Shown here in pieces: positions 23,181 to 30,756 of a DNA stretch of 30,756 bases. The notes under the pieces are model-generated. The model saw only the letters and a list, made by a program, of their open reading frames with translations. It searched no databases and was not told the origin of the DNA. A program made the translations under genes and the position numbers. Source of the DNA: Spirochaetaceae bacterium (lineage in GTDB: Bacteria; Spirochaetota; Spirochaetia; Treponematales; Breznakiellaceae); assembly GCA_031265635.1 (NCBI GenBank), contig JAISCK010000103.1, positions 1-30,756 of the forward strand. The letters are read 5' to 3'. Every line of letters starts with the position of its first letter. The first letter of the stretch is position 1.

Positions 23181-25673
23181 CTAATATGTAGAAACCGCAA
23201 AGGATATTACAAAATCTATACCCGAACCCGGATCGCCGTTCTGCCATATACTGCCGGTCTGCCAGTCTATACGACCGTCCTTGATCACAAAGCGTTTGGC
23301 AAAAATAAAGCGGAAGGGAAACTGGGGTATGGCAAAACGGAAACCTGCCCCAAGGCTAAAGAGCATATCCTCTACGCTGAGATTGTGGAACATATCATAG
23401 GGGGTGTCCCTTTTTACCGCGGCGTCAAAGAACCCGTCAAGGGCAAGAATACCCGGCACCAGGGGCATACGGATTTCCGCCCAGTTTTCCCACAGGGCGT
23501 TGCCCCGTTCACGGTACTTGTTCACCCAGCCCCGGCCAACAAACATACCGTCCACGGAAAGCTGGTTGACCGTTTCTATAACGGGTTTTTCCTGGAAGAA
23601 CTGGGGCAGTATGAAGGACATACCCGAGTGTATGCCAAACACCATTTTGAACGAATACTTTTCGGTTATCGGTATGTTGAGGAGGGTGTGAAACCACTCC
23701 AGTTTGGTATCGGTCCTGACATAGTGTTCCCGCTCCATGGGCAAAAGGCCGTAGAAACCGACGCGCTGCACCCCGTAATAGCCCCGCGAAGGATCGTAGT
23801 AAATGTCCCTCTGGTCCAGAGCCACCGAGGTGGAAAACGAATTTGCCGGAGTCCACTGGTTGTTGTGGTCCCGCAGGGTGGGGTCAAAGGGCCGGTACAG
23901 GTCATCGTCATAGGTGTTGAGTACCAGCCCGGTCCTGAGGCCGCCGCCTACGGAAAGATTTCCCAGGAAGGTTGAAAAACGGTAGCCTGTCGAAAATCCC
24001 AGGGACATGCTCCACTGGGTATAGTCCATGAGGTATTCGTCGGGGGGAATCTTGTTGGCGTCAAGGTAACTGTCATAATCGGCAAAGCCGTCGGGGAAAG
24101 CCCTGTCCTCATCGCCGTTGAAGAAGGGGGCGTAATTGTCCATTGCCGAGGAACGCACCGAGTGGCGCAGGGTAAAGTCAAAGCCGCCGTCCAGGGGGAG
24201 GCCGAATATCCAGCGGTGGGTATAGGTAAGGGTCCCGTACTGGGAGTCCGGGGACACGCTGAGTTCGGCGCCCAGCATATTGCCGTACCCCATAAAATTC
24301 CGGTCATTCCACTTGAAAATTCCCGATATGGGAACCGTATCGGGATCGGACGAACCTGAAAAAGTCAGCCCGAGCTGTATGTCCGTGGTAGGCTGCTCCT
24401 CAACGGTAAACACAAGGTTCATGAGGCTGTCCACGCTGCCGGGGGGAGTTTCCGGGGCGACCATGGAAAAATACTGGAGGTTGTAGAGGTTGCGCAGGGC
24501 GTCCATGACCTTGGCCTTGGAGAACACGTCCCCTTCCTCAAGGGGTATCTCCCTGAGTATGACTTCGTCCCTGGTCTTTTTATTGCCCCGGACTATGATG
24601 TTCTCTATGTAGGCCCTGCCCCGCTCGATGATGCTTACCGTATAGGAAACCGTTCCCGTCTCGCTGTTCCTCTCTTCGTCCCGGTTTATGGTATTGAAGA
24701 TATAGCCGTTTTCGTAATACAAATCGGCGACTCTCTGGAGATCCGATTCTATCTGCCGGGCATTGGCTATCTTGCCCGGCTGGGAAAACACCAGGGCCTC
24801 AAGCTGGGCTGTGGGGAAAATTTCGTTTCCCGAGAATTCAATGCCGGTAAAGGTATACATCCTTCCTTCGAAGAGTCTGAAGGTGATAACCATGGTGTTA
24901 TTGCCCTTGTCATCGGTCTGTATATCCTGGACAGCGTCAATAAGCTCGGCGTCCAGATAGCCCCTGTCCCGGTAATATTGAACCAGGGCGGCCCTGTCCG
25001 CGATGAGTTTGGCTTCCTGAAAAGCGCCGTCGTTGAACAGGCCCTTGCGCTTGAGGCTCAACTCGCCCCTGAGGACGCGGTCGGAAAAAATCGCGTTACC
25101 CTCAAAACGGAAGCCCGAAATGGTTACGCGCCGCCCTTCGGTGATATAGAACGACACAACCACCGAACCGTCCCCGGTGGTCTGGCTATCGGAACGTATC
25201 CGCACATCGGGGTAGCCCTTTTCGAGGTACTTGTTCCGCAGAGCGCCCTCGTCCACCCTGAGTTTAAGCTGGTTTACCACATCGTTGACCTTGAGGGAAA
25301 CCACGTCCAGAAGTTCATTGCGCCGTATGCCGCTATTGCCCACAAAATTGATACGGGAAATAACGGGCCGCTCAACAACGGTAAATCTGAGAACTACCTC
25401 GGCGCCTCCGGCCGCGGGAACCGCCGTCGGGGATATAAGGTCAAAATATTCCAGGGCATAGAGCCTCCCCTGGAGGTCCCAGAAAATATCGTCGGTAAAC
25501 GGAAGCCCCCGGTAGTTTTCGATGACAGCCTCAAGATCGCCGCTTTTTACGTTTTTTAACCCTTCAAATACAATATCCCTGATACGTTTGCCCTGGTACC
25601 AGTCAGGGGCATTCTGGGCAAAAGAAGAAAAAACCGAGACAAAAAAGAAACAAACTACCAATCGTACGCGCAT
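23181..25673 (-). CDS. bamA: Outer membrane protein assembly factor BamA
   Basis: Inserts beta-barrel proteins into the outer membrane. 830 residues: signal peptide (CFFFVSVFSSFA), five POTRA domains to about residue 420 (for example RIRDIVFEGLKNVKSGDLE, ISRINFVGNSGIRRNELLD, FTGIEFSGNEIFPTAQLE, IENIIVRGNKKTRDEVILRE), then a 16-strand barrel ending in a terminal aromatic residue (FVISFAVSTY). The loop-6 motif, usually VRGF or VRGY, here reads VGRGW: the key Arg is kept but the flanks differ. Acidic Asp/Tyr-rich loops (DDDLYRPFDP, GDEDRAFPDG) are probably extracellular. The ATG has GGGAG five bases upstream and follows tamB by 12 nt. Confidence 0.95.
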   Translation of the reverse strand: MRVRLVVCFFFVSVFSSFAQNAPDWYQGKRIRDIVFEGLKNVKSGDLEAVIENYRGLPFTDDIFWDLQGRLYALEYFDLISPTAVPAAGGAEVVLRFTVVERPVISRINFVGNSGIRRNELLDVVSLKVNDVVNQLKLRVDEGALRNKYLEKGYPDVRIRSDSQTTGDGSVVVSFYITEGRRVTISGFRFEGNAIFSDRVLRGELSLKRKGLFNDGAFQEAKLIADRAALVQYYRDRGYLDAELIDAVQDIQTDDKGNNTMVITFRLFEGRMYTFTGIEFSGNEIFPTAQLEALVFSQPGKIANARQIESDLQRVADLYYENGYIFNTINRDEERNSETGTVSYTVSIIERGRAYIENIIVRGNKKTRDEVILREIPLEEGDVFSKAKVMDALRNLYNLQYFSMVAPETPPGSVDSLMNLVFTVEEQPTTDIQLGLTFSGSSDPDTVPISGIFKWNDRNFMGYGNMLGAELSVSPDSQYGTLTYTHRWIFGLPLDGGFDFTLRHSVRSSAMDNYAPFFNGDEDRAFPDGFADYDSYLDANKIPPDEYLMDYTQWSMSLGFSTGYRFSTFLGNLSVGGGLRTGLVLNTYDDDLYRPFDPTLRDHNNQWTPANSFSTSVALDQRDIYYDPSRGYYGVQRVGFYGLLPMEREHYVRTDTKLEWFHTLLNIPITEKYSFKMVFGIHSGMSFILPQFFQEKPVIETVNQLSVDGMFVGRGWVNKYRERGNALWENWAEIRMPLVPGILALDGFFDAAVKRDTPYDMFHNLSVEDMLFSLGAGFRFAIPQFPFRFIFAKRFVIKDGRIDWQTGSIWQNGDPGSGIDFVISFAVSTY

Positions 25674-25685
25674 CTACACTCCCTG

Positions 25686-28600
25686 TCAGAAAGACCATTT
25701 CCAGTTGAGGGTAAAGGAAAGGTCATCTACGAACAGATTTTCAGGATGTTGGGGCACTAAATTCCACTGAATATTAAACAGGGGCCCACGCCATTCTATA
25801 CTAATATCGGGTTCTATTTTAAGCCCCCCGGTGGAGCTATTGGCTTTTACCGGGTCATAACGTACCGACAGCATAGTCTGAAGGAACATATCGGCCCCTA
25901 TGTACTTGCCAAAGGAAATCGTCGTGTTGTCAAAATAGTTTCCGAACTGGGACCGGCCGTCCTCCGGCTGCTCCTCAAGCCCGGTTATCCGCATCACCGC
26001 GTTCTGCAAAAGCCGGGTACGAATGGAAAACATGTCAAGGTTCAGGAAGTTACGGACCCCCCGCTCAAAGCGCCGTATTACCCTGGACTGGACAAAAAGG
26101 TCGGTGGTACTGATGAGTATCTCACGGCCCGAATTTTCGTCTCCCGCCGTTCCGGTAAGATTCTGGCCCAAAAGGGAAATAATTTCCATCTGGGAAAGGG
26201 GCGGATTGGATTCAAAGCGGGGGGTAAAGGAACTTAGGGGGGCGTTTTCAATGATCATGGCAATGGTAACCGGCCCTTCGTCGCTGCGGTCGCGGATTTC
26301 CGCCCTGGCCGAAAGAAGGGGGTCGAATTTCGCCTCGTTTTCGTTCAAATTGAGCACGCCTTCCCGTATATAGAAGCTCCGCTGAAAGTAAAATACCTCG
26401 CCGCTTCTCAGGGATACGTCCCCGGTAACGCTGAAACGGTCCGTCGCGGAGTCGCTGTTGACAACTATCGTGTCCCCCATGGCCGCGTAGGCCTGGATCA
26501 CCGGAAAGTCCTCCGAGGGCCAGACAAATTCCACCTTGCGGCCCGAAACCACGGTAAAGTTTGAAACAAAGTTTATCCCGCCGTCCTCGTCCGGGTCTTC
26601 CGGCGGCTCCGGGGCGCGGTTTTCTTCCCTTTCCATGGTTATCATCGTATCGTGGGCGGTAAGAGCGCCGCCCAGGAAAAAAACCTGGCCGTCAAGGCCG
26701 AGAGTGAGCAGTCCCGACGCGAGCCCGCTGGCTATGAATCCCGCGATATTGAAGCCATAGGGTATGGGGGTTTCATGGGGAACATTTATATCAATGTTGA
26801 ATGTCCCCGGCAGCCAGTGTTCAAAAACAAAGCTGCCTGAGATCATGCCCCGGCCCTGTCCTACTGGGGCGGAGACCGGGCCAAAATGCATCTCGTTGGC
26901 GTTAAATTCCATGTTCAGGGCCACGGGACCTATGTCCTCCCGCAGATAGCCGGGCAGCCCTATCCTTACGCTGTTTGCCCTGGCGCTGCCGTAAAAACCG
27001 GGGTCGTCCACCGGGCCTTCGATACGGAGGTCGGCGTTTATAAAACCTCCGGGAAAATCCACCAGGTCCCGGCGGGGCATGAAGCGCCACAGGGAACTGA
27101 GATCCACATAGAGATTGGAGGTATGGGCGTCGATTGTTTTTCCTTCATCCTTAAAGCTCCCTATCAGCACGCCCTGCACGGGAGAGGGATTGGAAAGGGC
27201 GGCGTAAAAGTCCCCGTCATCGGAAACCCGCAGCCGTATCATGTTGCCGGGTCCTCCGTGAAGGGAGACGCCGGAAGCCTCGCTGGAAAAATCAACGCTA
27301 AAGGGTTCCGCCGACTCAATGGCGTCAAGCCTGGCCTTTTCAACGGAGAGGACGGCGCTGCAGGACCGCAGTATACGGCCCGCTTCCAGCCAGGAAGAGA
27401 CAGGCTCAAAACTCCCTCCGGCGCTGGCGGAAAATTCCACCGCGCGGCCAAAGGCAAAGCCGGAGATTTCCAGCCTGGAACGCATGACCGAATCAAGCCT
27501 GTTAAGCACCAGTTCGGGAAGCTGGGCCTGGAGCCCCCCCCAGAGGAGCCGCACATTCTCAACGGCAAACTCGTCCTGGTCAAGGGAAGCCCTGGCGGAC
27601 AGGGTAAGGGCATTGTCCCCAACCTGGGCCGAGAGGGAAGACAGTACCATATTCGCCTGGAAAGCGCCTTCCCTGACCCGGTTTATCCTGAGTTCCCCTG
27701 TCGCGAGGATATTGTTGGAATTGACGATGAACCGGGAAATCTGTACGCGGGAACCGTAGAACCTGATATCCAGAGCCCCGTCGCCGTACTGTATCTCCCC
27801 CTGGTACCGTTCATTGCCGTCGGAACTCAGCAGGCCGGCGTTCCCCCGGACAGTGGAAAAATCGCTTGTCCAGTCAGCGGTCAGTCTGCCCTGGAGGGCG
27901 CCCCTGCCGTCGTCAAAGTAAAGCCTGGGAAAATTTGCCCCCCGCTGGTCGGCGACGCCCTGTATCCATACCCGCGAGCCCGGGGACCCCGGAGTGTAGA
28001 GATCGAGAATTTCAAAACGCTCAAGCTCAACGGACCAGGACTCACGGGAATCCCAGCGGAAAAAACTCATGAGGTAAAACCGCGCGTTCCGGGTCCCCGA
28101 CGGAACAGGAAGGCCGCCGGCCTCAACATACCCGGAACAGGAACCTGAGCCGGTCAGGGAAAGATTGAGGGCGAAACCGTAGGAACCCTGGATGCTGAGG
28201 CTGCGCTGGTCAAGAAAAAGCCCTTCAAAATAATAGGTCAGGTCATTGTCCGATTGGTGTACGCGGTCATTGTACGAAGCCTGGAATGAAAACGAAATAT
28301 CCTGGATATTGGAAAAGTCTGCAAAGCCCGATGTCTCCACCCTTCCCCCGGACCAGATGACCACCCCGTCGGAGAACTCAAGCCTCCTGTCGGTGCCGGA
28401 AATGGCCAGGAAGGCAAGAACATCCCTGCCCTCGTAGGCGCTTACAAAGCGGGGAGCGTTGTAGGAAAAATGCTCAAAGTCGGTGGTAAGAAAAACCTCG
28501 GTGGTCAGGGAAATATCGTTTAAGGTTCCGTCCAGGAAGCCGGGCGTTTCGGGCAGGCCGGTAAAGGGCCTTGCCAGTTCCGCCATATCCCCCAGGGAAA

Positions 28601-30119
28601 AAGAATCCACGGAAAGGGAAGCCTGAAGCTGCCGGGGGTTAAAATCATAGGAACCGTCAAGGTCTATTCTTGAAAGCCGTACATCCTCGTAGGACTCCAT
28701 TTCCCTGAATCTGAGGGCCGAAGCCTCAAACAAAAGGCTGTCAGCCGAGGGGCTTATCCTGGCGTCCAGGGCCGAAAGCAGCACCGGTCCCAGGGATACG
28801 CTTTCCCCGAAAAGATTGATGTCCCCGTCATAGGTGCTGAAACTAAGATCCCCGCTGATGCCGCTCTGCCCCGAAAGGCTCAGTTCAGAGACCGACACCC
28901 TGCCGTCAAGCGCCAGGGGGCTGAACGCCACGGCGCCTGAAAAGGCAAAAGAACCCTGGGGAAGGGTAAAGTCAAGGGCCCTGACCCTCACCCCCTTTCC
29001 GTCGCCGTCTCCGTCAATAACAAAGGACGTTCTTCTTTGGGCGCCGGGAACCGTGCCGGAAAGATTGACCGTATAGGCAAGGCCCTCCGCGCCTGTTTTG
29101 ACAGAGGCCGACCCCGACATGCGCAGGGCAAGAAAGTCCCGGTACTTCGCCCAGTCCCCGCTAAAGGAGAGTATCTGATCCGGGGAAAAATTTTCCGCCC
29201 TGAACTCGCCCTCAAGGGCCCCCGACGCGCGGTCATACGCCGCGTAAAGGTCAAAGGGCAGCCTGTCCTGAATTTTCCGCAGTTCAAACCCGCTTTCCGT
29301 AACGGCGAGGTTTACCGTAAGCGTGCGGGCGGAAAAACGGTCCCCCCTCAGCGAGGGAACGCGCAGGTTAAGATTCCCCGAGCGAAGATCAACGGCCAGT
29401 TCCCCGGTGATGATCCCGGTCATGCCTACGGTTAAAGGCCCAAAGCCGGGAATACCGAGCTCCCCGCCGCCGTTCCAGCGCCCGTCCAGTATGACGCGCC
29501 TGTCCCTGATACGGCCGTCAAAGAACAGATCTTCCAGGGCAAGGCTGTGTTCCGCCCTGTACGACACCCTGCCCCGCCTGACCCTGATCCGTACATTCTG
29601 GGGGAGGTATTCCAGGGCGTCAAGCAAAGCGCCCTGTTCCCCGGCCCGGATCTCTCCGGCCTCATCCGGGGAAGGGTCCGGAGGCATAAATTTTCCCCAA
29701 AAGACCGGGTCGGCGGCCCTGTCAATAACAAGGGACGGGGCGTCGAGGCTTATGGACCTGAGGGAGTCAAGGGGCCTTCCCCTGAGAAGGTCCCAGAGGG
29801 AATAGGAAAGACGGAGCCGCGCTATGCTCAAAACCGGTTCGCCCTGCCCCTGTACGCGCACGGAACGGAGATCGAGGACGCCGAAAATCGAAGGCCCCAT
29901 GGATTCGTATACAATGGAACAGCCCAAATAATCTTCGCCGCTCCGTATCAGCGCGTCCTTCAGGGCGGTCATGCGCTGCCGCACGGAATCCCTGAGGGGA
30001 CTGAGCAGAACCGAGGTGAGAATGACTATACCAATAAAAACAAGCGCTTCTATGCCGGTTTTGACTGCCCGGTATACTCCTCCGGGAAGACCGGCGGCAC
30101 TGTTTCCCGAAGAATTCAC
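25686..30119 (-). CDS. tamB: TamB-family inter-membrane lipid transport protein
   Basis: AsmA/TamB-type bridge protein; TamB anchors in the inner membrane and spans the periplasm as a long beta-taco groove that carries phospholipids to the outer membrane, often with a BamA-family partner. About 1477 residues: one N-terminal membrane helix (ALVFIGIVILTSVLLSPL), a very long repetitive beta-rich body, and the TamB C-terminal (DUF490) domain with NLNENEAKFDPLLSARAEIRD-like sequence and SNPPLSQMEIISLLGQNLTG. I prefer GTG 30119 with purine-rich GGGAAAGG upstream; a TTG at 30152 inside a hairpin is the alternative. It heads the tamB-bamA-skp-mutS operon, consistent with joint envelope assembly. Confidence 0.92.
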   Translation of the reverse strand: MNSSGNSAAGLPGGVYRAVKTGIEALVFIGIVILTSVLLSPLRDSVRQRMTALKDALIRSGEDYLGCSIVYESMGPSIFGVLDLRSVRVQGQGEPVLSIARLRLSYSLWDLLRGRPLDSLRSISLDAPSLVIDRAADPVFWGKFMPPDPSPDEAGEIRAGEQGALLDALEYLPQNVRIRVRRGRVSYRAEHSLALEDLFFDGRIRDRRVILDGRWNGGGELGIPGFGPLTVGMTGIITGELAVDLRSGNLNLRVPSLRGDRFSARTLTVNLAVTESGFELRKIQDRLPFDLYAAYDRASGALEGEFRAENFSPDQILSFSGDWAKYRDFLALRMSGSASVKTGAEGLAYTVNLSGTVPGAQRRTSFVIDGDGDGKGVRVRALDFTLPQGSFAFSGAVAFSPLALDGRVSVSELSLSGQSGISGDLSFSTYDGDINLFGESVSLGPVLLSALDARISPSADSLLFEASALRFREMESYEDVRLSRIDLDGSYDFNPRQLQASLSVDSFSLGDMAELARPFTGLPETPGFLDGTLNDISLTTEVFLTTDFEHFSYNAPRFVSAYEGRDVLAFLAISGTDRRLEFSDGVVIWSGGRVETSGFADFSNIQDISFSFQASYNDRVHQSDNDLTYYFEGLFLDQRSLSIQGSYGFALNLSLTGSGSCSGYVEAGGLPVPSGTRNARFYLMSFFRWDSRESWSVELERFEILDLYTPGSPGSRVWIQGVADQRGANFPRLYFDDGRGALQGRLTADWTSDFSTVRGNAGLLSSDGNERYQGEIQYGDGALDIRFYGSRVQISRFIVNSNNILATGELRINRVREGAFQANMVLSSLSAQVGDNALTLSARASLDQDEFAVENVRLLWGGLQAQLPELVLNRLDSVMRSRLEISGFAFGRAVEFSASAGGSFEPVSSWLEAGRILRSCSAVLSVEKARLDAIESAEPFSVDFSSEASGVSLHGGPGNMIRLRVSDDGDFYAALSNPSPVQGVLIGSFKDEGKTIDAHTSNLYVDLSSLWRFMPRRDLVDFPGGFINADLRIEGPVDDPGFYGSARANSVRIGLPGYLREDIGPVALNMEFNANEMHFGPVSAPVGQGRGMISGSFVFEHWLPGTFNIDINVPHETPIPYGFNIAGFIASGLASGLLTLGLDGQVFFLGGALTAHDTMITMEREENRAPEPPEDPDEDGGINFVSNFTVVSGRKVEFVWPSEDFPVIQAYAAMGDTIVVNSDSATDRFSVTGDVSLRSGEVFYFQRSFYIREGVLNLNENEAKFDPLLSARAEIRDRSDEGPVTIAMIIENAPLSSFTPRFESNPPLSQMEIISLLGQNLTGTAGDENSGREILISTTDLFVQSRVIRRFERGVRNFLNLDMFSIRTRLLQNAVMRITGLEEQPEDGRSQFGNYFDNTTISFGKYIGADMFLQTMLSVRYDPVKANSSTGGLKIEPDISIEWRGPLFNIQWNLVPQHPENLFVDDLSFTLNWKWSF

Positions 30120-30144
30120 GCCTTTCCCGCCTTTATGTTGAAGC

Positions 30145-30170
30145 TGTTTCAAATTTTCAATTTTGAAACA
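30145..30170 (-). repeat. Inverted repeat in the tamB leader
   Basis: Nine-base perfect arms TGTTTCAAA (30145-30153) and TTTGAAACA (30162-30170) around an 8-base loop that can pair further. It lies in the tamB 5' leader, 25 nt before the GTG. It shares GTTTCAAA/TTTGAAAC with the repeats at 15711 and 15861. Confidence 0.65.
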
Positions 30171-30204
30171 GGCCCTGTTCTCTTCCGTATTCGTTATCCT
30201 TTAT

Positions 30205-30212
30205 ATTATAAT
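30205..30212. promoter_or_regulatory. Overlapping divergent -10 elements for tamB and tmk
   Basis: TATAAT occurs on the minus strand (30205-30210) and on the plus strand (30207-30212) within one AT-rich patch between the divergent genes. Neither has a clear -35, so strength is unknown. It is the only good -10 sequence in the 134-nt spacer. Confidence 0.45.
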
Positions 30213-30253
30213 CGGAAAAACAAAAAGAACCATACGGGGATACAGGGGACATT

Positions 30254-30756
30254 ATGGAGATTTTACCGAATTTTATCGTGTTTGAAGGGGGAGACGGCAC
30301 GGGAACAAGCACCCAGTTAAATCTTTTACGGGAAAAACTACACCCGCCCGGACGGCGCGTCTTTTTGACCTGCGAGCCTACGGACGGCCCCCTGGGGCGC
30401 GTAATACGCAACGTCCTGGGAGGAGAACTGGAACTTACCCGCGAAACCCTGGCCTTTCTTTTCGCCGCCGACCGGCACGAACACCTCTACGGGCAGGGAG
30501 GCGTCTGCGCGCTCTGCCGGGAAGGCGCCCTGGTCGTCTCGGACCGTTATGTGCCTTCTTCCCTGGTCTACCAGGGCATAGACTGCGGCGACGAACTCCC
30601 CGCCCGTCTCAACAAACTCTTCCCCGCCCCCCAAATCCTCATTTATTTTGAACTTGACCCCATCACGGCCATGGAGCGGATAGGGAAGCGGGGAAAAACG
30701 GAACTCTTTGAATACAGGGAATTCCAGGAAAAAGCCCGCCGCCGTTATCTGGACTT
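30254..30756 (+). CDS. tmk: Thymidylate kinase (3' end beyond window), atypical P-loop
   Basis: Phosphorylates dTMP to dTDP. The ATG at 30254 has AGGGG five bases upstream; 167 codons are visible and the frame is open to the right edge. Family features: FIVFEGGDGTGTSTQ at the N-terminus, CEPTDGPLGRVIR (substrate loop), FLFAADRHEHL, the SDRYVPSSLVYQG motif that defines the family, and a PQILIYFELDP strand with the LID region (ERIGKRGKTE) after it. The P-loop reads GGDGTGTST, so the lysine of GxxGxGK[ST] is threonine (codon ACA). It is divergent from tamB. The function in nucleotide metabolism agrees with dut elsewhere in the window, but they are not linked. Confidence 0.88.
   Translation, partial: MEILPNFIVFEGGDGTGTSTQLNLLREKLHPPGRRVFLTCEPTDGPLGRVIRNVLGGELELTRETLAFLFAADRHEHLYGQGGVCALCREGALVVSDRYVPSSLVYQGIDCGDELPARLNKLFPAPQILIYFELDPITAMERIGKRGKTELFEYREFQEKARRRYLD

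Noticed and set aside
26886..28148. 420-codon plus-strand frame opposite tamB
   Set aside because: Low-quality Gly/Pro-rich composition, no ribosome binding site, and fully inside tamB.
1..30756. tRNA, rRNA, insertion sequences and integrases
   Set aside because: No T-loop-like sequences, rRNA segments, transposase motifs or terminal repeats with target duplications were seen.

Overview
The window reads as a spirochaete chromosome, most likely Treponema or a close relative, with a fairly GC-rich genome. The call rests on recognised protein families and gene order: tamB-bamA-skp-mutS in a row (the same order as TP0325-TP0328 of T. pallidum, from memory), a long rimP-nusA-infB-rbfA-truB-ribF-rpsO-pnp series continuing into lptF-lptG-tgt, and several small lipoprotein-type products. 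I cannot name the species.

Layout. (1) 1-15693, minus strand: fourteen genes with overlaps or gaps under about 65 nt, read from rimP (right) to a DUF3943 outer-membrane-type protein cut by the left edge. Order of transcription: rimP, nusA, infB, rbfA, truB, ribF, rpsO, pnp, dut, lptF, lptG, tgt, a HEAT-repeat secreted protein, DUF3943. A promoter at 15805-15833 is followed by a terminator-like hairpin inside the leader, so the operon looks attenuated. (2) comF at 15904-16671, minus strand. (3) 16672-19874, a plus-strand island between the two conserved minus-strand blocks: an AT-rich 800 bp stretch with a near-consensus promoter, a 59-codon hydrophobic small ORF and seven successive inverted repeats; then a flavin-dependent reductase lipoprotein with a C-terminal FMN-binding domain; then a small unknown lipoprotein. 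(4) 19876-30119, minus strand: tamB, bamA, skp, mutS (in that order of transcription), an outer-membrane assembly operon with mutS at its end. (5) tmk, divergent from tamB and cut by the right edge.

How the genes work together. Block 1 combines transcription and translation factors (NusA, IF-2, RimP, RbfA, S15), RNA modification and decay (TruB, Tgt, PNPase), flavin and nucleotide metabolism (RibF, Dut) and envelope lipid export (LptF/LptG). Block 4 supplies outer-membrane protein insertion (BamA), its periplasmic chaperone (Skp) and inter-membrane lipid transfer (TamB). The island is the accessory part: a probable exported anaerobic reductase with an unusual structured upstream region.

Many genes here start at GTG or TTG inside the preceding gene, so the longest open frame overstates several N-termini (dut, ribF, truB, rimP, pnp, lptG, skp, tamB). 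The starts given were chosen from ribosome binding sites, stop/start overlaps and family length. The most unusual points are the hairpin array at 17111-17435, the attenuator-like nusA leader, a zinc ribbon at the end of NusA, a RibF with a shrunken riboflavin-kinase half, and a thymidylate kinase whose P-loop lacks its lysine.
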